Both the position numbers and the translations under genes were made by a program. Shown here piece by piece: positions 1-8,843 of a stretch of 64,000 bases of DNA (the first letter of the stretch is position 1; each line of letters starts with the position of its first letter). The stretch comes from PXAP01 sp046483315. Lineage in GTDB: Bacteria > Bacteroidota > Bacteroidia > Bacteroidales > PUMT01. The stretch covers positions 10,021 to 74,020 of the forward strand of contig JAWODJ010000057.1 in assembly GCA_046483315.1 (NCBI GenBank). Reading direction: 5' to 3'. Below the pieces are notes generated by a model. The model saw nothing but the letters and a program-made list of their open reading frames with translations, searched no databases and was not told the origin of the DNA.

Positions 1-2
1 CA

Positions 3-56
3 GGGATTAAGGATGCAATAAATAAGGCTGTTAATATAGCAAGGGAATCTGCATAA
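3..56 (+). CDS. Possible C-terminal end of an upstream gene (partial)
   Basis: An open frame enters from the left edge and stops at TAA 54-56. The 17 visible residues end in INKAVNIARESA, which reads like an amphipathic helical C-terminus. It is too short to identify, and it could also be chance reading. No function is proposed. Confidence 0.3.
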   Translation, partial: GIKDAINKAVNIARESA

Positions 57-331
57 CACTGATAGAAGGTTTGCAAAATGTAATATTCCGGTCCGGCAAC
101 AGCAGGGCTGCCCGAAGGCAGGCAAAACTTTTACCGGAAATAATACAATAAAATTGATCCTGCCCTGCTGGTCGAAAAAAAATACAATTATTATTGTAGT
201 TATTTACTTGAATTACAATTATTTACACCCTCCAACAATGTCTTTTTGAACCCGTTTTAATTTTCGGTCGATTAATTTAAGCTAAAATACAATATATTTG
301 GGTGATAAAATTACTCATCAAACTCATTACT
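57..331. other. Intergenic region before the acyl-CoA synthetase
   Basis: No gene is visible here. The left half carries a GC-richer patch with imperfect inverted arms (TTCCGGT near 86 and ACCGGAA near 133) that might end the upstream gene's transcript. The right half is AT-rich and contains the promoter element listed separately. Confidence 0.4.
293..300 (+). promoter_or_regulatory. Bacteroidota-type -7 element before acyl-CoA synthetase gene
   Basis: TATATTTG matches the TAnnTTTG consensus of the primary sigma factor of Bacteroidota. A start about 5-8 bases downstream would leave a leader of roughly 25 bases before ATG 332 and would exclude the GTG at 302 as start. No clear -33 TTG is seen. 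Confidence 0.5.
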
Positions 332-2182
332 ATGCAAGTAACCAGAACTTTTGACATTTTGACGGCATTTGATAAAAAATGGCCGGGGAAGCAGGATGCA
401 CTGGCTTCCAAACATAATGGAGAATGGAGAAAATATACCATAAAAGAATATGCTGAGATGGCCAGACTGTTTTCCCTGGGGCTCCTTGGCATGGGCTTTA
501 AAAAGGGAGACAAGATTGCAACTATTTCAAACAACAGGCCTGAGTGGAATTTTGCCGATATGGGAATGTCGGGTATCGGAGTTATCCATGTACCCGTTTA
601 TCCTACAATCAGCGATGAAGAATTCAAATATATTCTCAGTCACTCAGATGCCAGAATGCTTATAGTGTCGGATAAATCTCTTTACGGGAGACTGAAACCC
701 ATTGCCGAAAGCATTGACTCTCTTGAAAAACTCTATACTTTCAACCAGGTAGACGGAGCTCCGAACTACGACGAAATAATTGAACTGGGCAGGCAAAATA
801 CCGACAAATACAGGAAAGAGCTTGATCAGGCAAAAGACAGCATTGATCCGGATGATACGGTATCAATAATCTACACCTCGGGCACGACAGGTGTTTCCAA
901 GGGAGTTATGCTTTCGCACAACAACATAATAAGCAATGTTAAGGCTGTCGACCCGCGGTTCAATATAACACCCGACTTCAGGGTGTTGAGCTTCCTTCCC
1001 CTGTGTCATATTTATGAACGGATGGTAAACTACATATACCAGTATAAGGGAGTCAGTATCTATTATGCCGAAAGTATGGGCACTATAGCAGAAAACCTGA
1101 AAGAACTCAGAATAAATCTTTTTGTCACTGTGCCCCGGCTGCTTGAGAGGGTTTATGACAAGATCATAGGCAAGGGCAAAGACCTGAAGGGTATTAAAAA
1201 GATTATCTTCTTCTGGGCCGTTGCACTGGGACTGAAATACAAGGACACCGGAAACAACTGGTGGTATAATTTCCGACTTAAGATTGCCCGCAAGCTTATC
1301 TTCAGCAAATGGCAGCAGGCTCTGGGAGGGGAAATAGAGTTTATCATGACCGGAGGGGCGGCAATACAGGTACGACTGGCCAGGATATTCTGGGCAGCAG
1401 GCATACCTGTTCTGGAAGGTTACGGACTTACCGAGACCTCACCGGTTCTGGCTGTAAACTATTTCCAGGAGCCCGGCAACGTCAGGTTCGGCACTGTTGG
1501 CCCGCCGCTAGACAATGTAGAGATCAGGATTGCAGACGACGGTGAGATACTTGCCAGGGGGCCCAACATAATGAAAGGATACTATAAAGATCCCGGGCAG
1601 ACAGACCAGGTGATAGATAAGGAGGGATGGTTCCATACGGGTGATATTGGTGTAATGGTGGAAGAGAAGTTCCTTAAGATAACTGACAGGAAAAAGGAGA
1701 TATTCAAAACATCAAGCGGAAAATATATTGCTCCCCAGGTAATTGAAAACAAGCTCAAGGAATCATTGTTTATCGATCAGGCTATGGTAGTGGGAGAAAA
1801 TGAGAAATTCGTTTCAGCACTGGTATCACCAAATTTCGAGTTTTTGCATAACTGGTGCTCCATACATAAGATCAGTTTCCGTGACAACCAGGAACTGATA
1901 AAGATCCCCGGTGTTGTGGCAAGATACCAGAGGGAGATCAACGATATTAACAAGGCTCTTGGCCTGACCGAGCAGATCAGGCGTTTCAGGCTTGTTCATG
2001 AGGAATGGAGCCCGATATCGGGCGAACTCAGTCCGACACTCAAACTGCGCAGGAATGTTGTCTACAAAAAATACGACCATCTTATGCGCGAAATATACGG
2101 ATACAGCGGATCAAAAGATGAAGCTGAATTACTTGACAAAATGAAAAAGAAAGCAGCCAATAACAAGGCCAGTAAAAAATAG
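332..2182 (+). CDS. Long-chain fatty acid--CoA ligase (AMP-forming)
   Basis: Activates long-chain fatty acids to acyl-CoA through an acyl-adenylate, feeding lipid synthesis or beta-oxidation at the membrane. The 616-residue chain has the AMP-binding P-loop YTSGTTGVSKG at about residue 181, the adenylate motif GYGLTETSP, and the C-terminal hinge region GWFHTGDIG followed by ITDRKKEIFKTSSGKYIAP, which is typical of the long FadD15-type synthetases of Bacteroidota. I chose ATG 332 because the frame upstream begins with a GTG at 302, immediately after a good -7 promoter element. It is a single-gene unit, convergent with the symporter downstream. Substrate chain length cannot be read from the sequence. 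Confidence 0.9.
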   Translation: MQVTRTFDILTAFDKKWPGKQDALASKHNGEWRKYTIKEYAEMARLFSLGLLGMGFKKGDKIATISNNRPEWNFADMGMSGIGVIHVPVYPTISDEEFKYILSHSDARMLIVSDKSLYGRLKPIAESIDSLEKLYTFNQVDGAPNYDEIIELGRQNTDKYRKELDQAKDSIDPDDTVSIIYTSGTTGVSKGVMLSHNNIISNVKAVDPRFNITPDFRVLSFLPLCHIYERMVNYIYQYKGVSIYYAESMGTIAENLKELRINLFVTVPRLLERVYDKIIGKGKDLKGIKKIIFFWAVALGLKYKDTGNNWWYNFRLKIARKLIFSKWQQALGGEIEFIMTGGAAIQVRLARIFWAAGIPVLEGYGLTETSPVLAVNYFQEPGNVRFGTVGPPLDNVEIRIADDGEILARGPNIMKGYYKDPGQTDQVIDKEGWFHTGDIGVMVEEKFLKITDRKKEIFKTSSGKYIAPQVIENKLKESLFIDQAMVVGENEKFVSALVSPNFEFLHNWCSIHKISFRDNQELIKIPGVVARYQREINDINKALGLTEQIRRFRLVHEEWSPISGELSPTLKLRRNVVYKKYDHLMREIYGYSGSKDEAELLDKMKKKAANNKASKK

Positions 2183-2191
2183 AAGCTATCG

Positions 2192-2224
2192 GGACCGGCA
2201 TGAGATATCCTGTCATCCGGTTCC
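2192..2224. terminator. Imperfect hairpin between convergent genes, possible terminator
   Basis: GGACCGG (2192-2198) can pair with CCGGTTCC (2217-2224) with a one-base bulge, and the inner ATGA/TCAT bases can extend it. The plus strand continues with a T-rich stretch to about 2242. It overlaps the last codon of the symporter gene, so it would mainly end the acyl-CoA synthetase transcript. Confidence 0.35.
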
Positions 2225-3673
2225 GGTTTGTTTTCTCTTTTTTGCCAGAGCGAGTCCGGCGAAAGTAATCAGGCCATTGACAATCAGAATCTCGTAACCA
2301 AAACGGTACCCTCCAAAAAGAAATTCGGAGTTTACATCAAGAAGCCAGGTCAGAAACGGGGAGACCACAGCTATCCATGGTACGAATGTGTCCCTCACCT
2401 TTATGCTGGTAAATATTCCGAATGAATATAATCCAAGCAGAGGACCATATGTATAGCCGGCAACGGTAAAAACAGCGCTTATCACACTCTGATCATTCAG
2501 AATCCTGAAAAACACAATAATCAGCCCAAGTGCCACGGCCATCCCTGCATGCACAAATGTCCGTGTCTTTAAGAGCCGTGACTCGTTATATAACCCTGCG
2601 TTCAATATATCAACCGTAAAGGAAGTGGTCAGAGCGGTAAGGGTGGAATCTGCGCTTGAATAGGTCGCTGCCACCAGTCCGACCACAAAAAACACCATGA
2701 TAAAAGACGGCAGGTATCCCTGCGTGGCTATCACCGGAAAAATATCGTCGGCCCTTTCAGGCAGAGGTATGCCGGTACGGGAAGCAAAGATAAGAAGCAG
2801 GACACCCAGTGACAGCAATAACAGTTTAACGGGTATAAGCGTCAGACTGAACCAGTACATATTCTTTTTTGCCTCACCTATATTTTTACAGCTTAAATTT
2901 TTCTGCATCATATCCTGATCCAGCCCCGTCATTACAATGGCAATGAACACACCGCTTACAAACTGTTTTACAAAATGTCTGCCGTCGTTCCAGTCGTCAA
3001 AATAAAACACCCTTGAATACTCACTATTATAAATCTCCCTCACAAGGTCTGCAGCACCCAGCTGAAGCTCATTTGCAACGGCCCATACCGTTGCTCCTGC
3101 AGCTAACAACATAAAAAGGGTCTGCAGCGTATCGGTCCATATTATAGTTTTAATCCCTCCCCTGAAAGTATAAAACCATATAAGCATTACAGTTATGGCA
3201 ACCGTGGCGTAAAAGGGTATTCCCCATGCATTGAAAACAGTTATCTGCAGTACACTGGCCATCAAATATACCCTGAAAGAAGCACCTGCCAGCCTCGACA
3301 ACAGAAAAAACAGTGCCCCGGTCTTGTAGGAATATATTCCAAACCTGCCATGCAGGTATGAGTATATTGAAGTGAGATTAAGCCGGTAATACAGGGGCAT
3401 CAGCACATTGGCAATTATATAATAGCCAACAATAAAACCAAGCACCATCTGCATATAGGAGAACCTGCTTTCGCCAACCCATCCGGGAATAGATATAAAG
3501 GTAACACCCGAAAGTGTTGCACCGATCATGCCAAAAGCAACCACATACCAGGGAGATCTCCTGTTACCAAGAAAAAAGGCGGCACTGCCATGGTCACGGC
3601 CGGTGAACCAGGATATTGTTACAAGTATGGCAAAGTATGCCAGAACAACAGATATTACAAACAAAGGAGACAT
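2213..3673 (-). CDS. Sodium:solute symporter (SSS family)
   Basis: An inner-membrane secondary transporter that would couple sodium entry to uptake of a small solute. It has about 13 hydrophobic segments over 486 residues, the usual SSS length and topology. Family marks are SGVTFISIPGWVG in the early membrane region and the conserved FFVVGLVAATYSSADSTLTALTTSF stretch, whose SSADS part lies in the sodium-site helix. I chose the ATG at 3673 (protein begins MSPLFVIS), since relatives start there; the ATG at 3694 is an alternative. It stands alone, convergent with the acyl-CoA synthetase and divergent from recR. The substrate cannot be told: relatives carry sialic acid, proline, glucose or carboxylates, and no catabolic gene lies beside it. 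Confidence 0.85.
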   Translation of the reverse strand: MSPLFVISVVLAYFAILVTISWFTGRDHGSAAFFLGNRRSPWYVVAFGMIGATLSGVTFISIPGWVGESRFSYMQMVLGFIVGYYIIANVLMPLYYRLNLTSIYSYLHGRFGIYSYKTGALFFLLSRLAGASFRVYLMASVLQITVFNAWGIPFYATVAITVMLIWFYTFRGGIKTIIWTDTLQTLFMLLAAGATVWAVANELQLGAADLVREIYNSEYSRVFYFDDWNDGRHFVKQFVSGVFIAIVMTGLDQDMMQKNLSCKNIGEAKKNMYWFSLTLIPVKLLLLSLGVLLLIFASRTGIPLPERADDIFPVIATQGYLPSFIMVFFVVGLVAATYSSADSTLTALTTSFTVDILNAGLYNESRLLKTRTFVHAGMAVALGLIIVFFRILNDQSVISAVFTVAGYTYGPLLGLYSFGIFTSIKVRDTFVPWIAVVSPFLTWLLDVNSEFLFGGYRFGYEILIVNGLITFAGLALAKKRKQTGTG

Positions 3674-3789
3674 TACCAGGCTAATAATGAACATTTGCCG
3701 GGTATTTGCTGCCGGCAGTCAGACTGCAAGATTACAGAAAAATATTTTAAAGCAGAAACATAACCGCTGTTCCTCAATTAAAGGGAATG

Positions 3790-3821
3790 TTTGTTTATAC
3801 CCTGAATAGATGTTAATTTTG
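3790..3821 (+). promoter_or_regulatory. Promoter of recR (TTTG-N20-TAATTTTG)
   Basis: TTTG at 3790-3793 is followed after 20 bases by TAATTTTG at 3814-3821. This fits both halves and the spacing of the Bacteroidota promoter consensus. The expected start near 3828 gives a leader of about 17 bases before the GTG start of recR. Confidence 0.6.
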
Positions 3822-3844
3822 TTATTGTAAAAACATGATAAAAG

Positions 3845-4483
3845 GTGAATCCCGACAACTACCCATCCAGGTTACTTGAAGCGGCAACTGCTGAGTTTGC
3901 AGGCCTGCCGGGAATAGGAAAAAAAACTGCACTGAGGCTGGTACTGCATCTGCTGAAACAGGACCTTGCCGATGTTGAAAAATTTTCCTCTTCAATACTT
4001 CAGCTTAAAAAAGAGATCAGGCATTGCCAGGTATGCCACAATATTTCCGATTCCGGCATATGCAATATCTGTTCGGACACTAAACGCGATCATTCGGTTA
4101 TCTGTGTGGTGGAAAACATTAAGGATGTTATGTCGATTGAAAACACACGCCAGTATTCAGGTATATATCATGTACTGGGGGGCATAATATCGCCTATGGA
4201 TGGTACAGGACCGAACGATTTGAATATCAGTTCTCTCGAGGAAAAAGTTGCCGGAGGAGGTGTTGAGGAAGTTATACTGGCCCTGAGTACAACAATGGAG
4301 GGAGACACCACCAATTTCTATATCTACAGAAAGCTGAACAGGTATAAAATCACAATTTCCACAATCGCCCGGGGAATATCAATTGGTGACGAACTTGAAT
4401 ATGCCGATGAAGTGACGCTGGGAAGATCAATTTCCAACAGAACCCTGTTTGAAACTTCCTTCAACAACGGTAAAACATATTAA
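3845..4483 (+). CDS. recR: Recombination mediator protein RecR
   Basis: RecR helps load RecA at single-strand gaps with RecO/RecF. Seen in the 212-residue chain: an N-terminal helix-hairpin-helix (AEFAGLPGIGKKTALRL, residues 16-32), the four-cysteine zinc finger (C61, C64, C73, C76) and a Toprim domain starting VICVVENIKDV at residue 84. The C-terminus has the ARGISIGDELEYADEVTLG stretch typical of the family. It begins with GTG at 3845; no ATG lies between the promoter and the helix-hairpin-helix. The aminotransferase gene follows after 12 bases and is probably cotranscribed. Confidence 0.95.
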   Translation: MNPDNYPSRLLEAATAEFAGLPGIGKKTALRLVLHLLKQDLADVEKFSSSILQLKKEIRHCQVCHNISDSGICNICSDTKRDHSVICVVENIKDVMSIENTRQYSGIYHVLGGIISPMDGTGPNDLNISSLEEKVAGGGVEEVILALSTTMEGDTTNFYIYRKLNRYKITISTIARGISIGDELEYADEVTLGRSISNRTLFETSFNNGKTY

Positions 4484-4495
4484 AAATCAGAAGCC

Positions 4496-5707
4496 ATGGT
4501 AAGTGATTTGGATAAAGTATTCAACAGGCAGATCAGTTCACAGAAGAAATCAGCTATCAGGGAAGTTCTTAAACTGACCCAGCGCCCTGATATTATTTCC
4601 TTTGCCGGCGGTCTGCCTTCACCTGAGTCATTTCCCGTGGAACACCTACGGAAAATTGTTTGTGAGATATTTGACTCCGACCAGATACTCCAGGCACTGC
4701 AATACGGAACAACCGAGGGAGACATACACCTGAGAGAGCTGCTGGTGGACAGATACAGGAAGCAGGGACTGGAAATAGATGTTGACAATCTGATAATAAC
4801 CACTGCTTCACAGCAGGCCCTTGACCTTTTACCAAAAGTGTTCATAGATCCGGGGGACAAAATAATCTGCAGTCTCCCCTCATACCTGGGAGGTATCAGT
4901 GCTTTCAGCTTCTACGGTGCCAGAATGGTAGGTGTTGAGCTTGACAAACACGGGATGCGCTCAGACCTTCTTGAGGAAAAACTAAAGAAAATGAGAGCTT
5001 TCGGTGAAAAACCAAAATTCATCTACACCATACCTGATTTTCAGAACCCTGCAGGAATTACCATGCCCGAATCAAGAAGACGGGAGATACTTGACATTGC
5101 CCGGAAATATGATTTACTGATAGTAGAAGACAGCCCTTACCGCGAATTGAGATACGAAGGTTCCCCTCAGAAGATGATCTACGCAATGGACAATACCGGA
5201 CAGGTTATATCCATTGGAACATTCTCAAAAATTCTGGCTCCCGGTTTCAGGATAGGCTGGATAATTGCCGACAAGGCCATTACTGAAAAACTGGTTACTG
5301 CAAAACAAACCGCCGATCTCTGCACCTCTCCCTTTGTGCAGAAAATTGCAGCCAGGTACCTGGAGACAGGCATCTTCGACGACCACCTGAAAAAGATCAC
5401 AGCCATGTACCGTGAGAAAAGGGATATAATGTTATCGGCGCTGAAGGAATATATGCCTGAGGGCGTAAGCTGGACCGAACCGGAAGGTGGTTTATTCCTG
5501 TTTCTAACTCTTCCGGAATACATGGATGCCGGAGAACTTTTTATGCAGGCCGTCGAAGAGAAAGTTGCCTTTGTGCTGGGTAATGTTTTTTATTGCGACG
5601 GTTGCGGCAAAAATACCATGAGACTCAACTTTTCTTTTGCATCAAAAGAGATGAATGTTGAGGGTGTAAAAAGGCTGGCAAAAGCTATCAGAAAGAATCT
5701 CAGGTAA
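4496..5707 (+). CDS. PLP-dependent class I aminotransferase (2-aminoadipate aminotransferase/LysN-like)
   Basis: A fold-type I aminotransferase of the MocR-like/LysN subgroup without the GntR DNA-binding domain. The 403-residue chain carries ISFAGGLPSPESFP near the start, the cofactor residues N184-P185 and D212, and the PLP-binding lysine K245 in SKILAPGFRIGW. Relatives transaminate 2-aminoadipate, branched-chain or aromatic amino acids; the sequence alone does not fix the substrate. The ATG is 12 bases after recR, so it likely shares the recR promoter. It is followed by 70 bases before the glycosyltransferase gene. Confidence 0.85.
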   Translation: MVSDLDKVFNRQISSQKKSAIREVLKLTQRPDIISFAGGLPSPESFPVEHLRKIVCEIFDSDQILQALQYGTTEGDIHLRELLVDRYRKQGLEIDVDNLIITTASQQALDLLPKVFIDPGDKIICSLPSYLGGISAFSFYGARMVGVELDKHGMRSDLLEEKLKKMRAFGEKPKFIYTIPDFQNPAGITMPESRRREILDIARKYDLLIVEDSPYRELRYEGSPQKMIYAMDNTGQVISIGTFSKILAPGFRIGWIIADKAITEKLVTAKQTADLCTSPFVQKIAARYLETGIFDDHLKKITAMYREKRDIMLSALKEYMPEGVSWTEPEGGLFLFLTLPEYMDAGELFMQAVEEKVAFVLGNVFYCDGCGKNTMRLNFSFASKEMNVEGVKRLAKAIRKNLR

Positions 5708-5777
5708 ACCGGTTCCGTAATAATCTTTATTATCTTTATGCACCCGGCTTTACCGGAAATATTTTATTGAACCAGCA

Positions 5778-7010
5778 ATGAAGCTTTCTGTAATTATTGT
5801 AAGCTACAACGTCAGGAACTTTCTGGAGCAATGCCTTCATTCAGTAATAAAGGCAGCCTCCGGAATTGAGTCGGAGGTCTTGGTGGTTGACAACAATTCA
5901 GAAGATCACTCGGCAGAAATGGTTTCCGGAAATTTCCCGGAAATAAAACTTATCAGTAACAAAAAAAACCTGGGGTTCTCAAAAGCCAACAACCAGGCAC
6001 TAACTGAGGCCAAAGGCGAATATGTGCTTTTCCTTAACCCGGATACCCTGGTTGAAGAAGAAACTTTTAAGGTGTGTATTGAATTTATGGATTCACATCC
6101 CGGTGCAGGAGCAATGGGTGTGAAGATGACAGACGGAAAGGGCAGGTTTCTTCCCGAATCAAAAAGGTCAGTTCCAACTCCCCTGGTAGCCTTCTATAAG
6201 ATTAGCGGACTGACAGCTCTTTTCCCCCGATCCAGGCGGTTCGGCAAATATTACCTGGGTCATCTTGATAAAAACAAAATACATGAAATAGAGGTTCTTA
6301 CCGGGGCATTCTTCTTTGCCAGGAGAGAGGCTCTGGACAGGGTCGGATGGTTTGATGAAGATTTTTTTATGTACGGAGAAGATATTGACCTCTCCTGCCG
6401 GTTGAAGCAAAACAATTATTCTGTCTATTACCATCCGGGCACCGGAATAATCCATTATAAGGGAGAAAGTACCCGCAAATCAAGTATAAACTATGTACTG
6501 ATCTTTTACAGGGCAATGGCAATATATGCCAGGAAACATTTTAACCTGCCGGGCACCTTTCTTCTTCAGTTCCTGCTTTTCCTTGCCATCTACTTCCGGG
6601 CCGGCCTGTCTATTGTAAGAAGGGTTATAGGCAGGACATTAATACCGGTAACTGATGCAGCAATAATCCTGGCAGGCAGCATAAGTATACCAACTACATG
6701 GGAAAGCCGTCTCTTTTCGCCAGGCGGGGGATATCCTTCAGAAAACCAGGCAGTGCTGATCTCTGCAATGATAATCATATGGCTTACATCCATATACCTG
6801 ACCGGCGGATACAGATATCCCCCGAAAATCATACCTGCCCTGAAGGGGGCATTATACGGGGGCATGGCCATATTACTTATATATGCGATGCTTAGTGAGA
6901 AATGGTATATGAAGACGGCCACCATACTGCCCCTGACCCTGTGGGTAGCGCTCGGCGCAAGTATGACAAGGATTATTTCATCCTTCCTGATCAGCCGGTC
7001 AAACAGATAA
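5778..7010 (+). CDS. Membrane-anchored glycosyltransferase, GT2 family
   Basis: Transfers a sugar from a nucleotide-sugar donor, probably to a lipid-linked or surface polysaccharide acceptor on the cytoplasmic side of the membrane. Residues 1-230 form the GT-A domain: SVIIVSYNVRNFLEQCL at the start, the DxD-like FLNPDTL, and GAFFFARREALDRVGWFDEDFFMYGEDIDL, a block typical of rhamnosyltransferase-like GT2 enzymes. The last 150 residues hold about four hydrophobic segments and probably anchor the enzyme. The lack of neighbouring polysaccharide genes leaves the product unknown. The gene may be read from the recR-aminotransferase transcript or on its own. Confidence 0.85.
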   Translation: MKLSVIIVSYNVRNFLEQCLHSVIKAASGIESEVLVVDNNSEDHSAEMVSGNFPEIKLISNKKNLGFSKANNQALTEAKGEYVLFLNPDTLVEEETFKVCIEFMDSHPGAGAMGVKMTDGKGRFLPESKRSVPTPLVAFYKISGLTALFPRSRRFGKYYLGHLDKNKIHEIEVLTGAFFFARREALDRVGWFDEDFFMYGEDIDLSCRLKQNNYSVYYHPGTGIIHYKGESTRKSSINYVLIFYRAMAIYARKHFNLPGTFLLQFLLFLAIYFRAGLSIVRRVIGRTLIPVTDAAIILAGSISIPTTWESRLFSPGGGYPSENQAVLISAMIIIWLTSIYLTGGYRYPPKIIPALKGALYGGMAILLIYAMLSEKWYMKTATILPLTLWVALGASMTRIISSFLISRSNR

Positions 7011-7113
7011 ATGACATGAAAAAACTGTTATGTTCCACACAGGCAGGCAAATCCGGCAAAGAGAGCCGGCACCCCGTCCCTTATATGTCTGCAGTACCTG
7101 AACCGGCAAATAA

Positions 7114-7144
7114 TTGCGGATTGAACAGTTTTTGTTTAATTTTG
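7114..7144 (+). promoter_or_regulatory. Promoter of the E2 acyltransferase gene
   Basis: TTG at 7114-7116 is followed after 20 bases by TAATTTTG at 7137-7144, a good fit to the Bacteroidota promoter. Transcription from about 7150 would give a long leader (about 130 bases) holding the hairpins listed next. Confidence 0.5.
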
Positions 7145-7172
7145 TATGCTGTTTAAGCTCCTTGCTCAGGCA

Positions 7173-7230
7173 GAGAGAAATCTCATTTCCTTTTTTGTTT
7201 GGTTCTTGCGCTCGCTAACCAAGCAACAAA
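7173..7230 (+). promoter_or_regulatory. Structured 5' leader of the E2 gene (two hairpins)
   Basis: GAGA (7173-7176) and TCTC (7181-7184) close a GAAA tetraloop. Then 7191-7204 (ending TTTGGTT) pairs with 7217-7230 (starting AACCAAGC) over 14 positions with one G-U wobble and one mismatch, leaving a 12-base loop. The second hairpin ends about 50 bases before the start codon. No U-tract follows, so it is not a simple terminator. Whether it regulates translation or protects the RNA is unknown. Confidence 0.4.
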
Positions 7231-7282
7231 AAGAGGGTAGAGTGTATGAAGGATTCAGGGCAGCTTAAAAAAATATCCTGCC

Positions 7283-8668
7283 ATGGCAAAAATAGAACTG
7301 TTACTCCCGGCAATGGGCGAAGGAATAATCGAGGCAACAATAACCAGGTGGCTCGTAAATGAGGGCGACCAGGTTGAAGAAGACCAGCCTTTGCTTGAAA
7401 TTGCAACAGACAAGGTAGATTCAGAGATCCCTTCACCCGTTAATGGAGTCATTACAAAGATCATTATGAATGAGGGTGAGGTGCCGGCAGTAGGCAACCT
7501 GCTTGCAGAGATCGAAACAGAAAGTGAAGCCGGCGATCCCGGACGCGATAAAGTAATGAAGGAGGTTGAGCGCATTACCGGCGAAACCGCTGCAATGAAG
7601 GCTCAGCAGCCCGGTCCGGAAACCAGGAAAAAGTCAGATCCACAAGACAGGGAGAAAACAGAAACTCCGGGCAGGGGATTAAAAGAGGAGTTGCAAACAA
7701 ACCGGGAAGCTTCTGAAAAAACTCAGTACACTGCAGAACTTCAAAGGCAGACAGCTTCAGGTAAATTTATGACACCGCTGGTCAGGAGCATAGCAAAAGC
7801 CGAGAATATTTCTCCCGAAGAACTTGACAACATTCAGGGAAGCGGTAAGGGAGGAAGGATAACCAGGGATGACCTTATGGCCTGGCTTAATAAAAAGGAA
7901 AAAGAAAAAACGGAAGAAAACCTGCAGGGTGTCACCCGGGAACAACCAGTTTCAACACCTGCTGAAGGAGACAGGCGTATTGAAATGGACAGAATGAGGA
8001 AACTGATTGCATCCCGTATGGTGATATCAAAACAAACCTCACCTCATGTAACATCTTTTATTGATGCCGATGTAACTGACATAGTAAAATGGAGAGAAGC
8101 AAATAAAAACGAATTCCTTAAACGTGAAAACCAGAAAATAACATACACTCCTGTTTTTATTGAAGCTGCATCAAAGGCCCTGCGTGATTATCCCATGGTC
8201 AATATTTCGGTCGACGGCACAGCCATCATTGTTAAAAAAAATATCAATATTGGGATGGCCGTTGCATTGCCCGGAGGGAACCTTATAGTACCGGTAATAA
8301 AAAATGCCGATGAAAAGAGCCTCGTGGGCCTGATAAAATCGGTGAATGATCTCGCTCAGAGAGCAAGGGACAATAAGCTTCAGCCACACGAAATCACTGG
8401 CGGTACTTTTACAATAACAAATTTCGGTACATTCGGAAACACAACAGGAACCCCAATAATAAACCAGCCTGAGGCAGCCATACTTGGCACGGGAGCTATT
8501 ATCAAAAAGCCTGTTGTAATGGAAACTGAAAACGGCGATGTCATTGCCATAAGGCATATAATGACCCTCTCCCTCTCATACGATCACAGAGTTGTGGACG
8601 GGGCACTGGGCGGTATGTTTCTGAAGCGCCTGGCAGAGCATCTTGAAAATTTTGACTTACAGAAGTAA
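7283..8668 (+). CDS. Dihydrolipoamide acyltransferase, E2 component of a 2-oxoacid dehydrogenase complex
   Basis: Core enzyme of a pyruvate- or branched-chain-2-oxoacid dehydrogenase complex; it moves the acyl group from lipoate to CoA. Domains in order: one lipoyl domain (residues 1-80, lipoyl lysine K44 in EIATDKVDSEIP), a charged linker, a peripheral subunit-binding domain (about 160-200, TPLVRSIAKAENISPEEL) and the catalytic domain (about 230-461) with the active-site motif DHRVVDG at H435/D439. The single lipoyl domain and its motifs resemble Bacteroidota branched-chain-type E2 proteins. No E1 or E3 gene is in the window, so the partners are encoded elsewhere. It has its own promoter and structured leader. 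Confidence 0.9.
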   Translation: MAKIELLLPAMGEGIIEATITRWLVNEGDQVEEDQPLLEIATDKVDSEIPSPVNGVITKIIMNEGEVPAVGNLLAEIETESEAGDPGRDKVMKEVERITGETAAMKAQQPGPETRKKSDPQDREKTETPGRGLKEELQTNREASEKTQYTAELQRQTASGKFMTPLVRSIAKAENISPEELDNIQGSGKGGRITRDDLMAWLNKKEKEKTEENLQGVTREQPVSTPAEGDRRIEMDRMRKLIASRMVISKQTSPHVTSFIDADVTDIVKWREANKNEFLKRENQKITYTPVFIEAASKALRDYPMVNISVDGTAIIVKKNINIGMAVALPGGNLIVPVIKNADEKSLVGLIKSVNDLAQRARDNKLQPHEITGGTFTITNFGTFGNTTGTPIINQPEAAILGTGAIIKKPVVMETENGDVIAIRHIMTLSLSYDHRVVDGALGGMFLKRLAEHLENFDLQK

Positions 8669-8701
8669 CCGCTGCGCTTTAACATAAAATTTTTTCATGC
8701 G

Positions 8702-8723
8702 TCTGTGTATAATTTTACACAGA
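8702..8723. promoter_or_regulatory. Perfect 8-bp dyad overlapping the promoter of the PD40 gene pair, possible operator
   Basis: TCTGTGTA (8702-8709) and TACACAGA (8716-8723) form a perfect inverted repeat with a 6-base spacer. It ends 12 bases before the TATATTTG element at 8736, so it covers the expected -33 region. That placement suits a dimeric transcription factor. The downstream A-run makes a plus-strand terminator for the E2 gene unlikely. Confidence 0.45.
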
Positions 8724-8735
8724 AAAAAATTTATG

Positions 8736-8743
8736 TATATTTG
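8736..8743 (+). promoter_or_regulatory. -7 element of the PD40 gene pair
   Basis: TATATTTG is an exact TAnnTTTG match. A start near 8750 gives a leader of about 94 bases before the ATG at 8844. Confidence 0.5.
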
Positions 8744-8843
8744 TTAATGAAAATTTATCCGGATATGTTTTGATCATTTTCAGCTATTATCATCTGAAAG
8801 CACCGGCCTCTTTTTTTATGATATTCAGTATTATCCTATTTAC

